From NCBI RefSeq assembly GCF_007431345.1, contig NZ_CP041730.1:1116001-1180000 (forward strand): a stretch of DNA of 64,000 nucleotides. The letters run 5' to 3'. This DNA is from Chitinimonas arctica (GTDB lineage: Bacteria > Pseudomonadota > Gammaproteobacteria > Burkholderiales > Chitinimonadaceae). Below the pieces are notes generated by a model, which did no database searches, was not told the DNA's origin, and saw nothing but the letters and a program-made list of their open reading frames with translations. The translations under genes and the position numbers were made by a program. Below are positions 24,154-31,951 of this stretch, piece after piece. How positions within the stretch are numbered: position 1 is the first letter of the stretch; every line of letters begins with the position of its first letter.

Positions 24154-24495
24154 TCAGGCGGGAGGCTGGGACGAGCTATCTGGAGCGTCGGGTGCCGTGG
24201 CGTCCTGCGGCTTGGCTGCTTCGGCCGGAGTGCTCTCGGCCGGCTTGGGCGCCACGACGGCCGGCTTGGCTTCCACCACGGCGGGTGGTGGTGGCGCCGA
24301 GATCGTGTTCGGTTTCAGCTCCAGCTTTTTCGCCTTGGCCTTCGCCTCGGCAGGCGGCGTATCGCCGTATTGCACGCGGCCGTTCTGGTCTACCCATTTG
24401 TAGATATCGGCCGACACGCTAGCCGCCAGGCAAACCAGCAACGCAGGCAGGGCCAAGGCGGTCAGCATGCGGGGGGATTTCGTCGGTAACGTCAT
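24154..24495 (-). CDS. DUF4124 domain periplasmic protein
   Basis: 113 residues. Signal peptide LTALALPALLVCLAASVSAD, then the DUF4124 core IYKWVDQNGRVQYGDTPPAEA and a Pro/Ala/Lys-rich disordered tail. The ATG lies one base after the fdx stop codon (TGA-T-ATG), so it is translated with the isc operon. The function of DUF4124 proteins is unknown; insertion between fdx and iscX is unusual compared with enteric isc operons. Confidence 0.8.
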   Translation of the reverse strand: MTLPTKSPRMLTALALPALLVCLAASVSADIYKWVDQNGRVQYGDTPPAEAKAKAKKLELKPNTISAPPPPAVVEAKPAVVAPKPAESTPAEAAKPQDATAPDAPDSSSQPPA

Positions 24496-24496
24496 A

Positions 24497-24853
24497 TCAG
24501 ATGTCCCAATCCTTGTCGTGATGCTCACGCGCGTGGTTGATGGTGTATTTGGGGATTTCCACCGTCAGGTCGGACTGGGTGACCACCGCCTGACAGGAAA
24601 GCCGCGACAAGGGGGTCAAACCCCAAGCCTTGTCGAGCAGATCATCTTCTTCTTCCTCGCTGGGGGGAAGGCTTTTGAATCCTTCCCGCACGATCACGTG
24701 GCAGGTGGTACAGGCGCAGGACTGCTCGCAGGCGTGCTCGATGGCGATATCGTGGACCAGCAAGGCGTTGCAGACGGTTTCGCCGGCTTCGACCTCGAAA
24801 CGGGCGCCATTGGGGCACAGTTCCTTATGGGGTAATACGGTAATGATGGGCAC
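24497..24853 (-). CDS. fdx: ISC-type 2Fe-2S ferredoxin
   Basis: 118 residues with the adrenodoxin-type cluster ligands CEQSCACTTC and a fourth Cys in LSRLSCQAVV. It donates electrons during Fe-S cluster assembly on IscU. Position after hscA is the standard isc order. The C-terminus (REHHDKDWDI) is typical of this family. Confidence 0.95.
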   Translation of the reverse strand: MPIITVLPHKELCPNGARFEVEAGETVCNALLVHDIAIEHACEQSCACTTCHVIVREGFKSLPPSEEEEDDLLDKAWGLTPLSRLSCQAVVTQSDLTVEIPKYTINHAREHHDKDWDI

Positions 24854-24899
24854 GTGGCGGCCTCTCTCTGTCTGTCGGCGCCTGACGGCGCCGCTGGGT

Positions 24900-26759
24900 T
24901 TATAGCTCGCTCAGTTTTTGGCCGGCCAGGCCACGCTTGACCGCCGCGTCCATGCGCAAGGCGGCGAACTCGCTGCTGGCCTGGTTCAGCTGCTCGGTCA
25001 GTTCGCGCAGGCGTGCGGCGTCGTCCTGCCCGGCGGCAAGCTGCAGTGCCTCCATGGCTTTGGTCAGCTTGTCACGTTCGGCTTGGTCAATCAGCGCACC
25101 ATCGATCTCCAGCGCGTTGCGGGTGGCCGTCAGCAGGCTATCCGCCTCGACCCGCGCTTCGGCCAGGCCGCGCGCCGCCATATCGTCGGCGGCATGGGAC
25201 ATGGAATCCTGCAGCATGCGGGCGATTTCGTCGTCCGCCAGGCCGTAGGACGGCTTGACCACGATGCTGGTCTCCACCCCGGTGGATTGTTCGCGCGCCG
25301 ACACCGACAACAAGCCGTCGGCATCCACCTGGAAGGTCACCCGGATGCGCGCCGCACCGGCCACCATGGGCGGGATGCCGCGCAGTTCGAAACGGGCCAG
25401 GCTGCGGCAATCGCTGATCAACTCACGCTCGCCCTGCACCACATGGATGGCCATGGCGGTCTGGCCGTCCTTGAAGGTGGTGAACTCCTGGGCCCGGGCG
25501 GTAGGGATGGTGCTGTTGCGGGGAATGACCTTCTCGGCCAGGCCGCCCATGGTCTCCAGGCCCAGCGACAGGGGAATCACATCCAGCAGCAACCACTCGT
25601 CATCGCCCTTGTTGCCGGCCAGGGCGTTGGCCTGCATGGCGGCGCCCAGGGCGACCACCTTGTCGGGATCGAGATTGGTCAGCGGCTCGCGGCCGAAATG
25701 CTCGGCCACCGCGCGGCGCACATGCGGCATGCGGGTAGCACCGCCCACCATCACCACGCCCTTGATATCGTCCAGGCAAAGCTGGGCATCGCGCATGGCC
25801 TTGCGGACCGGATTGATGGTCTTCTGCACCAGGTTGGCGGTAATTTGCTGGAAGACTTCCAGGGACAGCACCACATCGACCACGTCGCCGTTTTCCAGCC
25901 GGGCCATGATATGGGTGCTGTCATGCTCGGACAGCGCTTCCTTGGCTTCGCGCGCACGCGTCAGCAATAGCCGGGTATCGTGATCGCCCAGGCGGGTCAG
26001 GCCTGCCTGTTCCGCCACCCAGCAGAAGATGCGCTGATCGAAATCATCGCCGCCCAGGGCCGAATCGCCCGAGGTCGCCAGCACTTCGAACACGCCACGG
26101 CTGAGCCGGAGAATGGATACATCGAAGGTACCGCCGCCAAGATCGTAGATCACATACGTGCCTTCCGAGCCGTTATCCAGGCCGTAGGCGACCGCTGCGG
26201 CGGTAGGTTCGTTCAGGAGGCGCAGTACATTGAGGCCGGCCAGCGTGGCGGCATCCTTGGTGGCCTGCCGCTGTGCATCGTCGAAATAGGCCGGCACGGT
26301 GATCACCGCGCCCACCAGCTCGCCGCCCAGGCTGGCCTCGGCGCGCAGCTTCAATGCCCGCAGCACATCGGCCGACACGGCGACCGGGCTCTTGTCGCCG
26401 GCGACCGTCTTGATCTTGAGCATGCCCGGCGCATCGACGAAGCGGTAAGGCGTAGCGGCGGAATCCGGCAGATCCTTGACGCCGCGCCCCATGAAGCGCT
26501 TGACCGACACGATGGTGTTGCGGGGATCCTCGCTCTGCCGCGCCTGTGCGGCATGGCCCACCGTGATCTTGCCGGCCGCGTCGTAATGGACCACCGAAGG
26601 CAGCAGGGTGCGGCCCAGCTCGTCGGCCAGCACCACGGCGGAACCACTGCGCACGGTGGCGACCAGCGAGTTGGTGGTACCCAGGTCGATGCCTACCGCC
26701 AAACGGTGTTTATGCGGCTCGGCGGCTTGGCCAGGTTCGGCGATTTGGAATAGGGCCAT
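24900..26759 (-). CDS. hscA: Fe-S assembly chaperone HscA (Hsp70)
   Basis: 619 residues. Hsp70 ATPase signatures VGIDLGTTNSLVATV, VIYDLGGGTFDVSILRL and VVMVGGATRMPHVR are present, followed by the substrate-binding beta domain (NSTIPTARAQEFTTF) and helical lid. HscA binds the LPPVK motif of IscU and, with HscB, drives cluster transfer. The gene follows hscB with a 45-nt gap and precedes fdx. Confidence 0.95.
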   Translation of the reverse strand: MALFQIAEPGQAAEPHKHRLAVGIDLGTTNSLVATVRSGSAVVLADELGRTLLPSVVHYDAAGKITVGHAAQARQSEDPRNTIVSVKRFMGRGVKDLPDSAATPYRFVDAPGMLKIKTVAGDKSPVAVSADVLRALKLRAEASLGGELVGAVITVPAYFDDAQRQATKDAATLAGLNVLRLLNEPTAAAVAYGLDNGSEGTYVIYDLGGGTFDVSILRLSRGVFEVLATSGDSALGGDDFDQRIFCWVAEQAGLTRLGDHDTRLLLTRAREAKEALSEHDSTHIMARLENGDVVDVVLSLEVFQQITANLVQKTINPVRKAMRDAQLCLDDIKGVVMVGGATRMPHVRRAVAEHFGREPLTNLDPDKVVALGAAMQANALAGNKGDDEWLLLDVIPLSLGLETMGGLAEKVIPRNSTIPTARAQEFTTFKDGQTAMAIHVVQGERELISDCRSLARFELRGIPPMVAGAARIRVTFQVDADGLLSVSAREQSTGVETSIVVKPSYGLADDEIARMLQDSMSHAADDMAARGLAEARVEADSLLTATRNALEIDGALIDQAERDKLTKAMEALQLAAGQDDAARLRELTEQLNQASSEFAALRMDAAVKRGLAGQKLSEL

Positions 26760-26804
26760 GACGATCTATGCGGCTTCTGTAGTGTTGAGTGGTGGGTGGC
26801 TACG

Positions 26805-27347
26805 CTACTGGTCCAGCAACAGCTCGGTGGCGTCGTCGATTTCGCGCGCCAATTTTTCAAGGAACTTCAGCTTGCGGACCAGCAAGGCCGCTTCGGCATG
26901 GTCCTGGCGCGCATCGAGCGCCTCGGACAGTGCCGCTTCCAATAAACGTGTCTCGCCGCGCAGCTCGCCCGCCAATTTCTCCAGGGCAGCCACCTGCTTG
27001 TCCGCCCGGGCATCCGCCACGGCCTCGCGCCATTCCATCTGCTGCATCAGAAAGGCGGTGGGCATGCTGGTATTGGTTTCTTCCTGGGTATCCACGCCGG
27101 CCAGCTGCAAGAGATAGCGGGCGCGCCCCAGCGGCGACTTCAGGGTCTGGAATGCCTCGTTGACCCGGGTGGCGGCCTGCAGCGACAGGCGCTTGTCGGC
27201 ATCGCCCAAGCCGGCGGCGCGGTCCGGATGGTAGCGCGACTGCAAGCCGAGATAGGCCGCGTCCAGCGCAGCCCTATCCAACCGGAAGCCGCGCGGCAGT
27301 CCGAACAAGGCAAAATGGTCCTGCGAGAAATCAAAAACCATATTCAT
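26805..27347 (-). CDS. hscB: Fe-S assembly co-chaperone HscB
   Basis: 180 residues. N-terminal J domain with the HPD tripeptide in YHPDRAAGLGDADKRLS, and a C-terminal three-helix bundle (VAALEKLAGELRGETRLLEAAL) that holds IscU. It stimulates HscA ATPase. The start could be the first or third codon (both Met). It follows iscA after a spacer with a hairpin. Confidence 0.94.
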   Translation of the reverse strand: MNMVFDFSQDHFALFGLPRGFRLDRAALDAAYLGLQSRYHPDRAAGLGDADKRLSLQAATRVNEAFQTLKSPLGRARYLLQLAGVDTQEETNTSMPTAFLMQQMEWREAVADARADKQVAALEKLAGELRGETRLLEAALSEALDARQDHAEAALLVRKLKFLEKLAREIDDATELLLDQ

Positions 27348-27376
27348 CCGCCATCATCGCGCCGAACGCCAAAAAG

Positions 27377-27404
27377 CAGCGCCGCATCAGGGCGGCGCTG
27401 TTTT
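27377..27404 (-). terminator. Hairpin with flanking T-runs between iscA and hscB
   Basis: CAGCGCCGC (27377-27385) pairs with GCGGCGCTG (27392-27400) around ATCAGG, flanked by AAAAAGCAG on one side and TTTTT on the other. In the direction of the isc operon the RNA hairpin is followed by GC then TTTTT, so it can work as a partial terminator reducing hscBA-fdx expression relative to iscRSUA. Confidence 0.6.
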
Positions 27405-27458
27405 TCTTGGCTTGCTTTGCAGCGGACGGCGAACCACCCCCGCATCGCAAGCGGGCGC

Positions 27459-27782
27459 TCAGGTATTGAAACTTTCGCCGCAGCCGCACTCGTCCTTGAC
27501 GTTGGGGTTATTGAACTTGAAACCTTCGTTCAACCCTTCCTTGACGAAATCCAGCTCGGTGCCATCCAGGTAAGGCAGGCTCTTGGCATCGGTAAAGATC
27601 TTTACCCCGAAGCTTTCGAACGCCAGGTCGTCGGTCGACGCTTCGTCGACAAACTCCAGCTTGTAAGCCATGCCCGAACAACCGGACGTGCGCACCGCCA
27701 GCCGGACACCGACGCCCTTACCGCGCTTGGCGATATATTTGGCGACGTGCCTGGCGGCACTTTCAGACAGGGAAAGACCCAT
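27459..27782 (-). CDS. iscA: Fe-S cluster assembly protein IscA
   Basis: 107 residues, MGLSLSESAARHVAKYIAKR at the start, the first conserved Cys in VRTSGCSGMAYKLEF and the CGCGESFNT tail with two more. These three cysteines bind iron or a cluster for delivery to targets. The ATG at 27782 lies three bases after the iscU stop. Standard A-type carrier of the isc operon. Confidence 0.95.
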   Translation of the reverse strand: MGLSLSESAARHVAKYIAKRGKGVGVRLAVRTSGCSGMAYKLEFVDEASTDDLAFESFGVKIFTDAKSLPYLDGTELDFVKEGLNEGFKFNNPNVKDECGCGESFNT

Positions 27783-27784
27783 GA

Positions 27785-28168
27785 TCAGCCCTCGTGCTTG
27801 GCCTTGTAATCGGCCACCGCAGCCTTGATGGCATCTTCCGCCAGGATGGAGCAGTGGATCTTCACCGGTGGCAGCGCCAATTCTTCGGCGATCTGGGTGT
27901 TCTTGATGCTGAGGGCCTGGTCCAGCGTCTTGCCCTTGACCCATTCGGTCACCAGCGAGCTGGAGGCAATGGCCGAGCCGCAGCCATAGGTCTTGAACTT
28001 GGCGTCCTCGATGGTGCCGTCGGCAGCCACCTTGATCTGCAGTTTCATCACGTCGCCGCAAGCGGGCGCACCAACCATGCCGGTGCCTACGCTATCGTCG
28101 CCCTTTTCGAAGGCGCCCACATTGCGGGGATTTTCGTAGTGGTCGATGACCTTGTCGCTGTATGCCAT
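27785..28168 (-). CDS. iscU: Fe-S cluster scaffold IscU
   Basis: 127 residues with the three cluster Cys (VGAPACGDVMKL, KTYGCGSAIASSS, KIHCSILAEDAI), the Asp of GAPACGD and the HscA-binding LPPVK motif. It is the scaffold on which IscS-derived sulfur and iron are built into 2Fe-2S clusters. It follows iscS after 79 nt. Confidence 0.96.
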   Translation of the reverse strand: MAYSDKVIDHYENPRNVGAFEKGDDSVGTGMVGAPACGDVMKLQIKVAADGTIEDAKFKTYGCGSAIASSSLVTEWVKGKTLDQALSIKNTQIAEELALPPVKIHCSILAEDAIKAAVADYKAKHEG

Positions 28169-28247
28169 TTTTCGTACTCCTTGGCGGAACCACCACGGTT
28201 CCGCACTTGCTTCGTATCGCCGTCAGGCGAGTGTGTCCGGCTGCGGT

Positions 28248-29459
28248 TTAATGCGCGGCCCATTGCACGGTGCTGAGATCAACGCCGTCTTTGTACATAT
28301 CCCACAAGGGGCTCAGTTCGCGCAGCTTGTCGATCTTGCCGCGGATCAGGGCAATGGCGTAGTCGATGTCTTCCACCGTATTGAAGCGGCCGATGGTAAA
28401 GCGGATCGAGGAATGCGCCAGTTCGTCGTTGCGGCCCAGGGCGCGCAAGACGTAGGACGGTTCCAGCGAAGCCGAGGTACAGGCGGAACCGGACGATACC
28501 GCCAGGTCCTTCAGCGCCATGATCAAGGACTCGCCTTCGACATAGTTGAAGCTGACATTCAGGTTATGCGGCACGCGCTGGTCGCGGTCGCCGTTCAGAT
28601 AGACCTCTTCCATATCGGCCACGCCGTCCCACAAACGGTCGCGCAGCATGCGGATGCGTGCCAGTTCGGCGCCCATTTCCTCGCGGGCAATGCGGAAGGC
28701 CTCGCCCATGCCGACGATCTGGTGGGTCGCCAGGGTACCCGAGCGCATGCCGCGCTCATGGCCGCCACCATGCATCTGCGCTTCCAGCCGCACACGCGGC
28801 TTGCGGCGCACGTACAGCGCCCCGATGCCCTTGGGGCCATAGGTCTTGTGCGCGGAAAAACTCATCAGGTCGACCTTGAGCGTGCTCAGGTCGATTTCGA
28901 TCTTGCCGGTGGCCTGGGCCGCGTCCACGTGGAACAGGATGCCGCGCTCGCGCAGCATCTCGCCGATCTCGGCGATGGGCTGGACCACGCCGATCTCATT
29001 GTTGACCGCCATGATGGAGACCAGCACGGTGTCGTCGCGCAAGCTGGCCTTCAGTACGTCCAGATCGACCAGGCCGTTGTCGCGCGGGCTGAGGTAGGTC
29101 ACCTCGTAGCCTTCGCGCTCCAGTTCGCGCATGGTATCGAGCACAGCCTTGTGCTCGGTCTTCATGGTGATCAGGTGCTTGCCCTTGCTGTCCTTGTAGA
29201 AATGCGCGGCGCCCTTGATGGCCAGGTTGTTGGACTCGGTCGCACCCGAGGTCCAGACGATTTCCTTGGCATCGCAGTTCACCAGCTTGGCGATTTCCTC
29301 GCGGGCATTCTCTACCGCTTCCTCGGCCGCCCAGCCATAGGCGTGCGAACGACTGGCCGGATTGCCGAACTGCTCGGTCAACCAGGGAATCATTTTCGCG
29401 GCGACACGCGGGTCCACCGGCGTGGTGGCGGAATAGTCGAGATAGATCGGCAGTTTCAT
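28248..29459 (-). CDS. iscS: Cysteine desulfurase IscS
   Basis: 403 residues. MKLPIYLDYSATTPVDPRVA at the start, the PLP Lys in MSFSAHKTYGPKGIGALYV, and the mobile catalytic Cys in SSGSACTSASLEPSYVL. It removes sulfur from cysteine and passes it as persulfide to IscU, TusA or ThiI. C-terminal region ends SPLWDMYKDGVDLSTVQWAA, typical of IscS that docks IscU. Confidence 0.96.
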   Translation of the reverse strand: MKLPIYLDYSATTPVDPRVAAKMIPWLTEQFGNPASRSHAYGWAAEEAVENAREEIAKLVNCDAKEIVWTSGATESNNLAIKGAAHFYKDSKGKHLITMKTEHKAVLDTMRELEREGYEVTYLSPRDNGLVDLDVLKASLRDDTVLVSIMAVNNEIGVVQPIAEIGEMLRERGILFHVDAAQATGKIEIDLSTLKVDLMSFSAHKTYGPKGIGALYVRRKPRVRLEAQMHGGGHERGMRSGTLATHQIVGMGEAFRIAREEMGAELARIRMLRDRLWDGVADMEEVYLNGDRDQRVPHNLNVSFNYVEGESLIMALKDLAVSSGSACTSASLEPSYVLRALGRNDELAHSSIRFTIGRFNTVEDIDYAIALIRGKIDKLRELSPLWDMYKDGVDLSTVQWAAH

Positions 29460-29552
29460 TTACTACGCTCCATGGCGATACGTCTGTGCCCAGTACGAAG
29501 GCGGGTTCGGGTTCCCGGTTTACGACGCTGATGCAAAAGTTCAAACAACACT

Positions 29553-30044
29553 TCAAGCGCTTGGCATGGCTTCCGGACTGGTTTTGCGCCTGTCGTGCAG
29601 CACGCTGCATTCGCTGGACTGGACCGACGGGCACTTGGCGCGCTGCCTTTCGATCAGGTCGCCCAGCGAAACCGAAGCCAGGTACGCATAAATGGTGCGA
29701 TTGAGATCGGTCCATAAATCGTGCGTCATGCAACGCTTGTTATCTTCCAGGCAGTTTTCCTTGCCGCCGCACTGGGTGGCATCCAGCGGTTCGTCCACCG
29801 CGGTGATGATGTCCGCCACCGAGATATCGGCCACCGGCCGTGCCAGGCGGTAACCGCCGCCGGGGCCTCGCACACTGTCCACCAGGCCGTTGCGGCGCAA
29901 CTTGCCGAACAACTGTTCCAGGTAGGACAGCGAAATATGCTGCCGCTCCGACACGCCAGCCAGCGTAACCGGCCCCTTCTGCTCGCACAGTGCCAGGTCA
30001 AGCATTGCCGTCACGGCGAAGCGGCCTTTGGTGGTCAAGCGCAT
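29553..30044 (-). CDS. iscR: Fe-S cluster regulator IscR
   Basis: 163 residues of the Rrf2 family: winged helix MRLTTKGRFAVTAMLDLAL at the N-terminus with VRGPGGGYRLARPVADISV, and the cluster-binding cysteines in CGGKENCLEDNKRC. With a 2Fe-2S cluster it represses the isc operon; as the apo form it acts on other promoters. Two 25-bp IscR-type sites lie directly upstream, overlapping the promoter, so autoregulation is expected. Confidence 0.95.
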   Translation of the reverse strand: MRLTTKGRFAVTAMLDLALCEQKGPVTLAGVSERQHISLSYLEQLFGKLRRNGLVDSVRGPGGGYRLARPVADISVADIITAVDEPLDATQCGGKENCLEDNKRCMTHDLWTDLNRTIYAYLASVSLGDLIERQRAKCPSVQSSECSVLHDRRKTSPEAMPSA

Positions 30045-30086
30045 GGAGGGGGTTCCTGCCTGGCGAAGTGAGTAGGGATAAGGCCT

Positions 30087-30115
30087 AGGATAAAATACCC
30101 GACTTTTTTAGTCAA
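30087..30115 (-). promoter_or_regulatory. Promoter of the isc operon
   Basis: On the minus strand TTGACT (30115-30110) and TATCCT (30092-30087) are separated by 17 bases, about 43 nt ahead of iscR. The -35 box lies inside the proximal IscR-type site, which fits repression by blocking RNA polymerase. Confidence 0.65.
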
Positions 30116-30144
30116 CCATATATCCTACTAATTTAGTCAACTAT
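30095..30144. promoter_or_regulatory. Two abutting IscR type 1 operators
   Basis: Two 25-bp sequences lie end to end: 30095-30119 (ATACCCGACT, TTTTT, AGTCAACCAT) and 30120-30144 (ATATCCTACT, AATTT, AGTCAACTAT). Both match the type 1 IscR pattern, a dyad of GACT/AGTC with flanking ATA(C/G)(C/T)(C/T) and (A/G)(A/G)(C/G)TAT. The distal site overlaps the last codons of cysE. Confidence 0.75.
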
Positions 30145-30885
30145 CTTGTTCAAGTAGCCCGCATCGAACTTGTCGGCGGTAGCGCGTTCTTCCGCGCAAT
30201 TCACGCCCAGTTTTTCCAGATGCTGCAGGATCAATTCGATGCGCGCGTCGATATTGCTGCTGTGGTCCACCAGGCCGTGGATGGCCTGCACGATGGGATC
30301 GTCCATCTTGCCGGTGATGGCGTAGGCCGAAAAACCCATCTTCTCGGCACTGGCTTCGCGCGCCTGCGCAACGGTATCCGCGACGATACGGGCCGGGATG
30401 CCGACGGCGGTGGCATTGGCCGGCACATCCTTGACCACCACCGCGTTGGAGCCGACCTTGGCGCCGGCATACAGGGTGATCGGTCCCAGCACCTTGGCGC
30501 CCGCGCCGATGATCACGCCCCGCTCCAGGGTCGGATGGCGTTTGCCCTTGTTCCAGCTGGTACCACCCAGGGTGACGCCGTGATAAAGCGTGCAATCGTC
30601 GCCTATCACCGCCGTCTCGCCCACCACGATACCCATGCCGTGGTCGATAAAGACCCGCCGGCCTATGGTCGCGCCGGGGTGGATCTCGATCCCGGTGAGC
30701 CAGCGCGAGCAATGCGATACCCAGCGCCCCAGCCACTTGAAGCCGCTGCGCCATAGCCAATGGGCAATCTGGTGAAAAGTCAGGGCATGCAGGCCCGGGT
30801 AACAGGTGATGACTTCCCAGGTCGAGCGGGCGGCAGGGTCGCGGTCGAATACGACCGCTATGTTCTCACGAAGGCGCGCAAGCAT
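30133..30885 (-). CDS. cysE: Serine O-acetyltransferase
   Basis: 250 residues. N-terminal helical region (MLARLRENIAVVFDRDPAAR), then a left-handed beta helix with hexapeptide repeats: IEIHPGATIGRRVFIDHGMG, VVGETAVIGDDCTLYHGVTL, GTSWNKGKRHPTLERGVIIG. The His/Asp pair of the acetyl-CoA site is present in DHGMG. It makes O-acetylserine, the precursor used for cysteine, and thereby feeds sulfur to IscS encoded next door. The ATG at 30885 is taken because the frame upstream of it has no homology. Its 3' end overlaps an IscR operator. Confidence 0.93.
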   Translation of the reverse strand: MLARLRENIAVVFDRDPAARSTWEVITCYPGLHALTFHQIAHWLWRSGFKWLGRWVSHCSRWLTGIEIHPGATIGRRVFIDHGMGIVVGETAVIGDDCTLYHGVTLGGTSWNKGKRHPTLERGVIIGAGAKVLGPITLYAGAKVGSNAVVVKDVPANATAVGIPARIVADTVAQAREASAEKMGFSAYAITGKMDDPIVQAIHGLVDHSSNIDARIELILQHLEKLGVNCAEERATADKFDAGYLNKIVD

Positions 30886-31128
30886 GCTGGGTGGGCTCGG
30901 GGAAGCGAAAGCTGAGCATTTTACTCGACTATTGTGCGGCGCGGAAAGGCTTCTCGCCCCCATTCGACGCTTCGTGTACACCGAGGTCTGGATGCGGTGT
31001 GGCGTTTGCTTCCTCGCTTGCAAAACAACCATCCGCTGCCAATCTCGAAAGTCGCGTTGCGCCAATCTCTCACAGCCTCTCCATCGGCGTGCTTACTGCA
31101 CACGGATCACACCAAGGAGACAGGAACC

Positions 31129-31458
31129 ATGCTGCCCGCGCTTACTGCCGTACTCCCAGTATCGACCCCAGACTGGACTGGCCGATTGAAGGCGATTACC
31201 GATGCAGAGGTGCAAATGTCCATTCAGCGCTTGGCGGAGAATGATCCGACGCTGACACAGCTTAGTCTGTGGAACAAGCAGATCGACGCCAGCGGCGTGC
31301 AGGTGCTGGCCGGTGCATTGGCGCAGAACGACTACCTGAACACGCTCAAGCTGGAATGTATCCAGTTCGGCGACAGCGGGGCGCAAGCGCTGGCCAGTGC
31401 GCTGGCGCAGAATCACTGCCTGACCTTGCTCGGCGTGGGCATTGCCCCCCCTGCTTGA
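31129..31458 (+). CDS. Leucine-rich repeat protein, ribonuclease-inhibitor type (possibly truncated)
   Basis: 109 residues. After a short N-terminal segment there are about two RI-type LRRs: LTQLSLWNKQIDASGVQVLA, GALAQNDYLNTLKLECIQF, GDSGAQALASALAQNHCL. RI-like LRRs are common in eukaryotic NLRs and in bacterial effectors and are usually present in many copies, so two is short. AAGGAGA at 31113-31119 sets the start. The frame stops right after a run of seven C (31445-31451), and the +1 frame continues into a coiled-coil ORF, so the gene may be frameshifted. Protein binding is inferred. Confidence 0.55.
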   Translation: MLPALTAVLPVSTPDWTGRLKAITDAEVQMSIQRLAENDPTLTQLSLWNKQIDASGVQVLAGALAQNDYLNTLKLECIQFGDSGAQALASALAQNHCLTLLGVGIAPPA

Positions 31459-31637
31459 CCACTGACCAATTGGCCGCACAGTTACTGCAACAACAAGCGA
31501 TCCTATCGGCCAAGGAACAAGAGCTTGAGGATATGCGGCAATCGCTGACGCTACAACAGGCTGCCTTAAGGTCCGCCGAACAGAAATGTAACGAGCTGCA
31601 AGGACTCTCTCAAGGTGGAAAGAATAGAAAAAGATAG
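31455..31637 (+). CDS. Coiled-coil ORF, probable 3' part of the LRR gene
   Basis: 60 residues from a TTG start that overlaps the TGA of the LRR frame: LTTDQLAAQLLQQQAILSAK and EQELEDMRQSLTLQQAALRS form a heptad-patterned coiled coil, with a basic tail ending NRKR. It has no independent ribosome site. One added C in the C7 tract at 31445-31451 would join it to the LRR protein as a single chain of about 170 residues. Confidence 0.4.
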   Translation: MTTDQLAAQLLQQQAILSAKEQELEDMRQSLTLQQAALRSAEQKCNELQGLSQGGKNRKR

Positions 31638-31646
31638 GGGCGTGAC

Positions 31647-31835
31647 ATGACACGCAGCCGGCAAAGCCGCGCCGAAGCCACGGGCGGAACGCATGAAGGT
31701 GCAGCCTATAACCAGTGGCTGTCTTGCGAGATTCAGGCAGCCATTAACGATCCCAGGCCCAGCGTCCCGCACGATGAAGTCATGACCGAAATGGACGCAG
31801 ACATTGCCGCGTTGCCGAAGAAAAGACGCGCGTGA
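31647..31835 (+). CDS. Orphan antitoxin, stability-determinant type
   Basis: 62 residues: an N-terminal basic stretch, then AAYNQWLSCEIQAAINDPRP and SVPHDEVMTEMDADIAALPK. The pattern Y-x-x-W-x-x-x-(V/I)-Q-x-A-(L/I)-x-D-P-R-P-x-(V/I)-P-H-(D/E)-E-V-M is that of short RelB-like 'stability determinant' antitoxins. The partner RelE/ParE gene normally follows at once; here the next gene is an unrelated secreted protein, so this copy is unpaired. Confidence 0.6.
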   Translation: MTRSRQSRAEATGGTHEGAAYNQWLSCEIQAAINDPRPSVPHDEVMTEMDADIAALPKKRRA

Positions 31836-31951
31836 CGTATTCGATATACCGCCATCAGCCATGAGGCTATGTATCCATAAATTCCATGGTTTTTACAGAA
31901 GTTTTTTAATCGTTTCAGGAAGAAAATTCAATTTTCAAAGAGGAAATTGCC

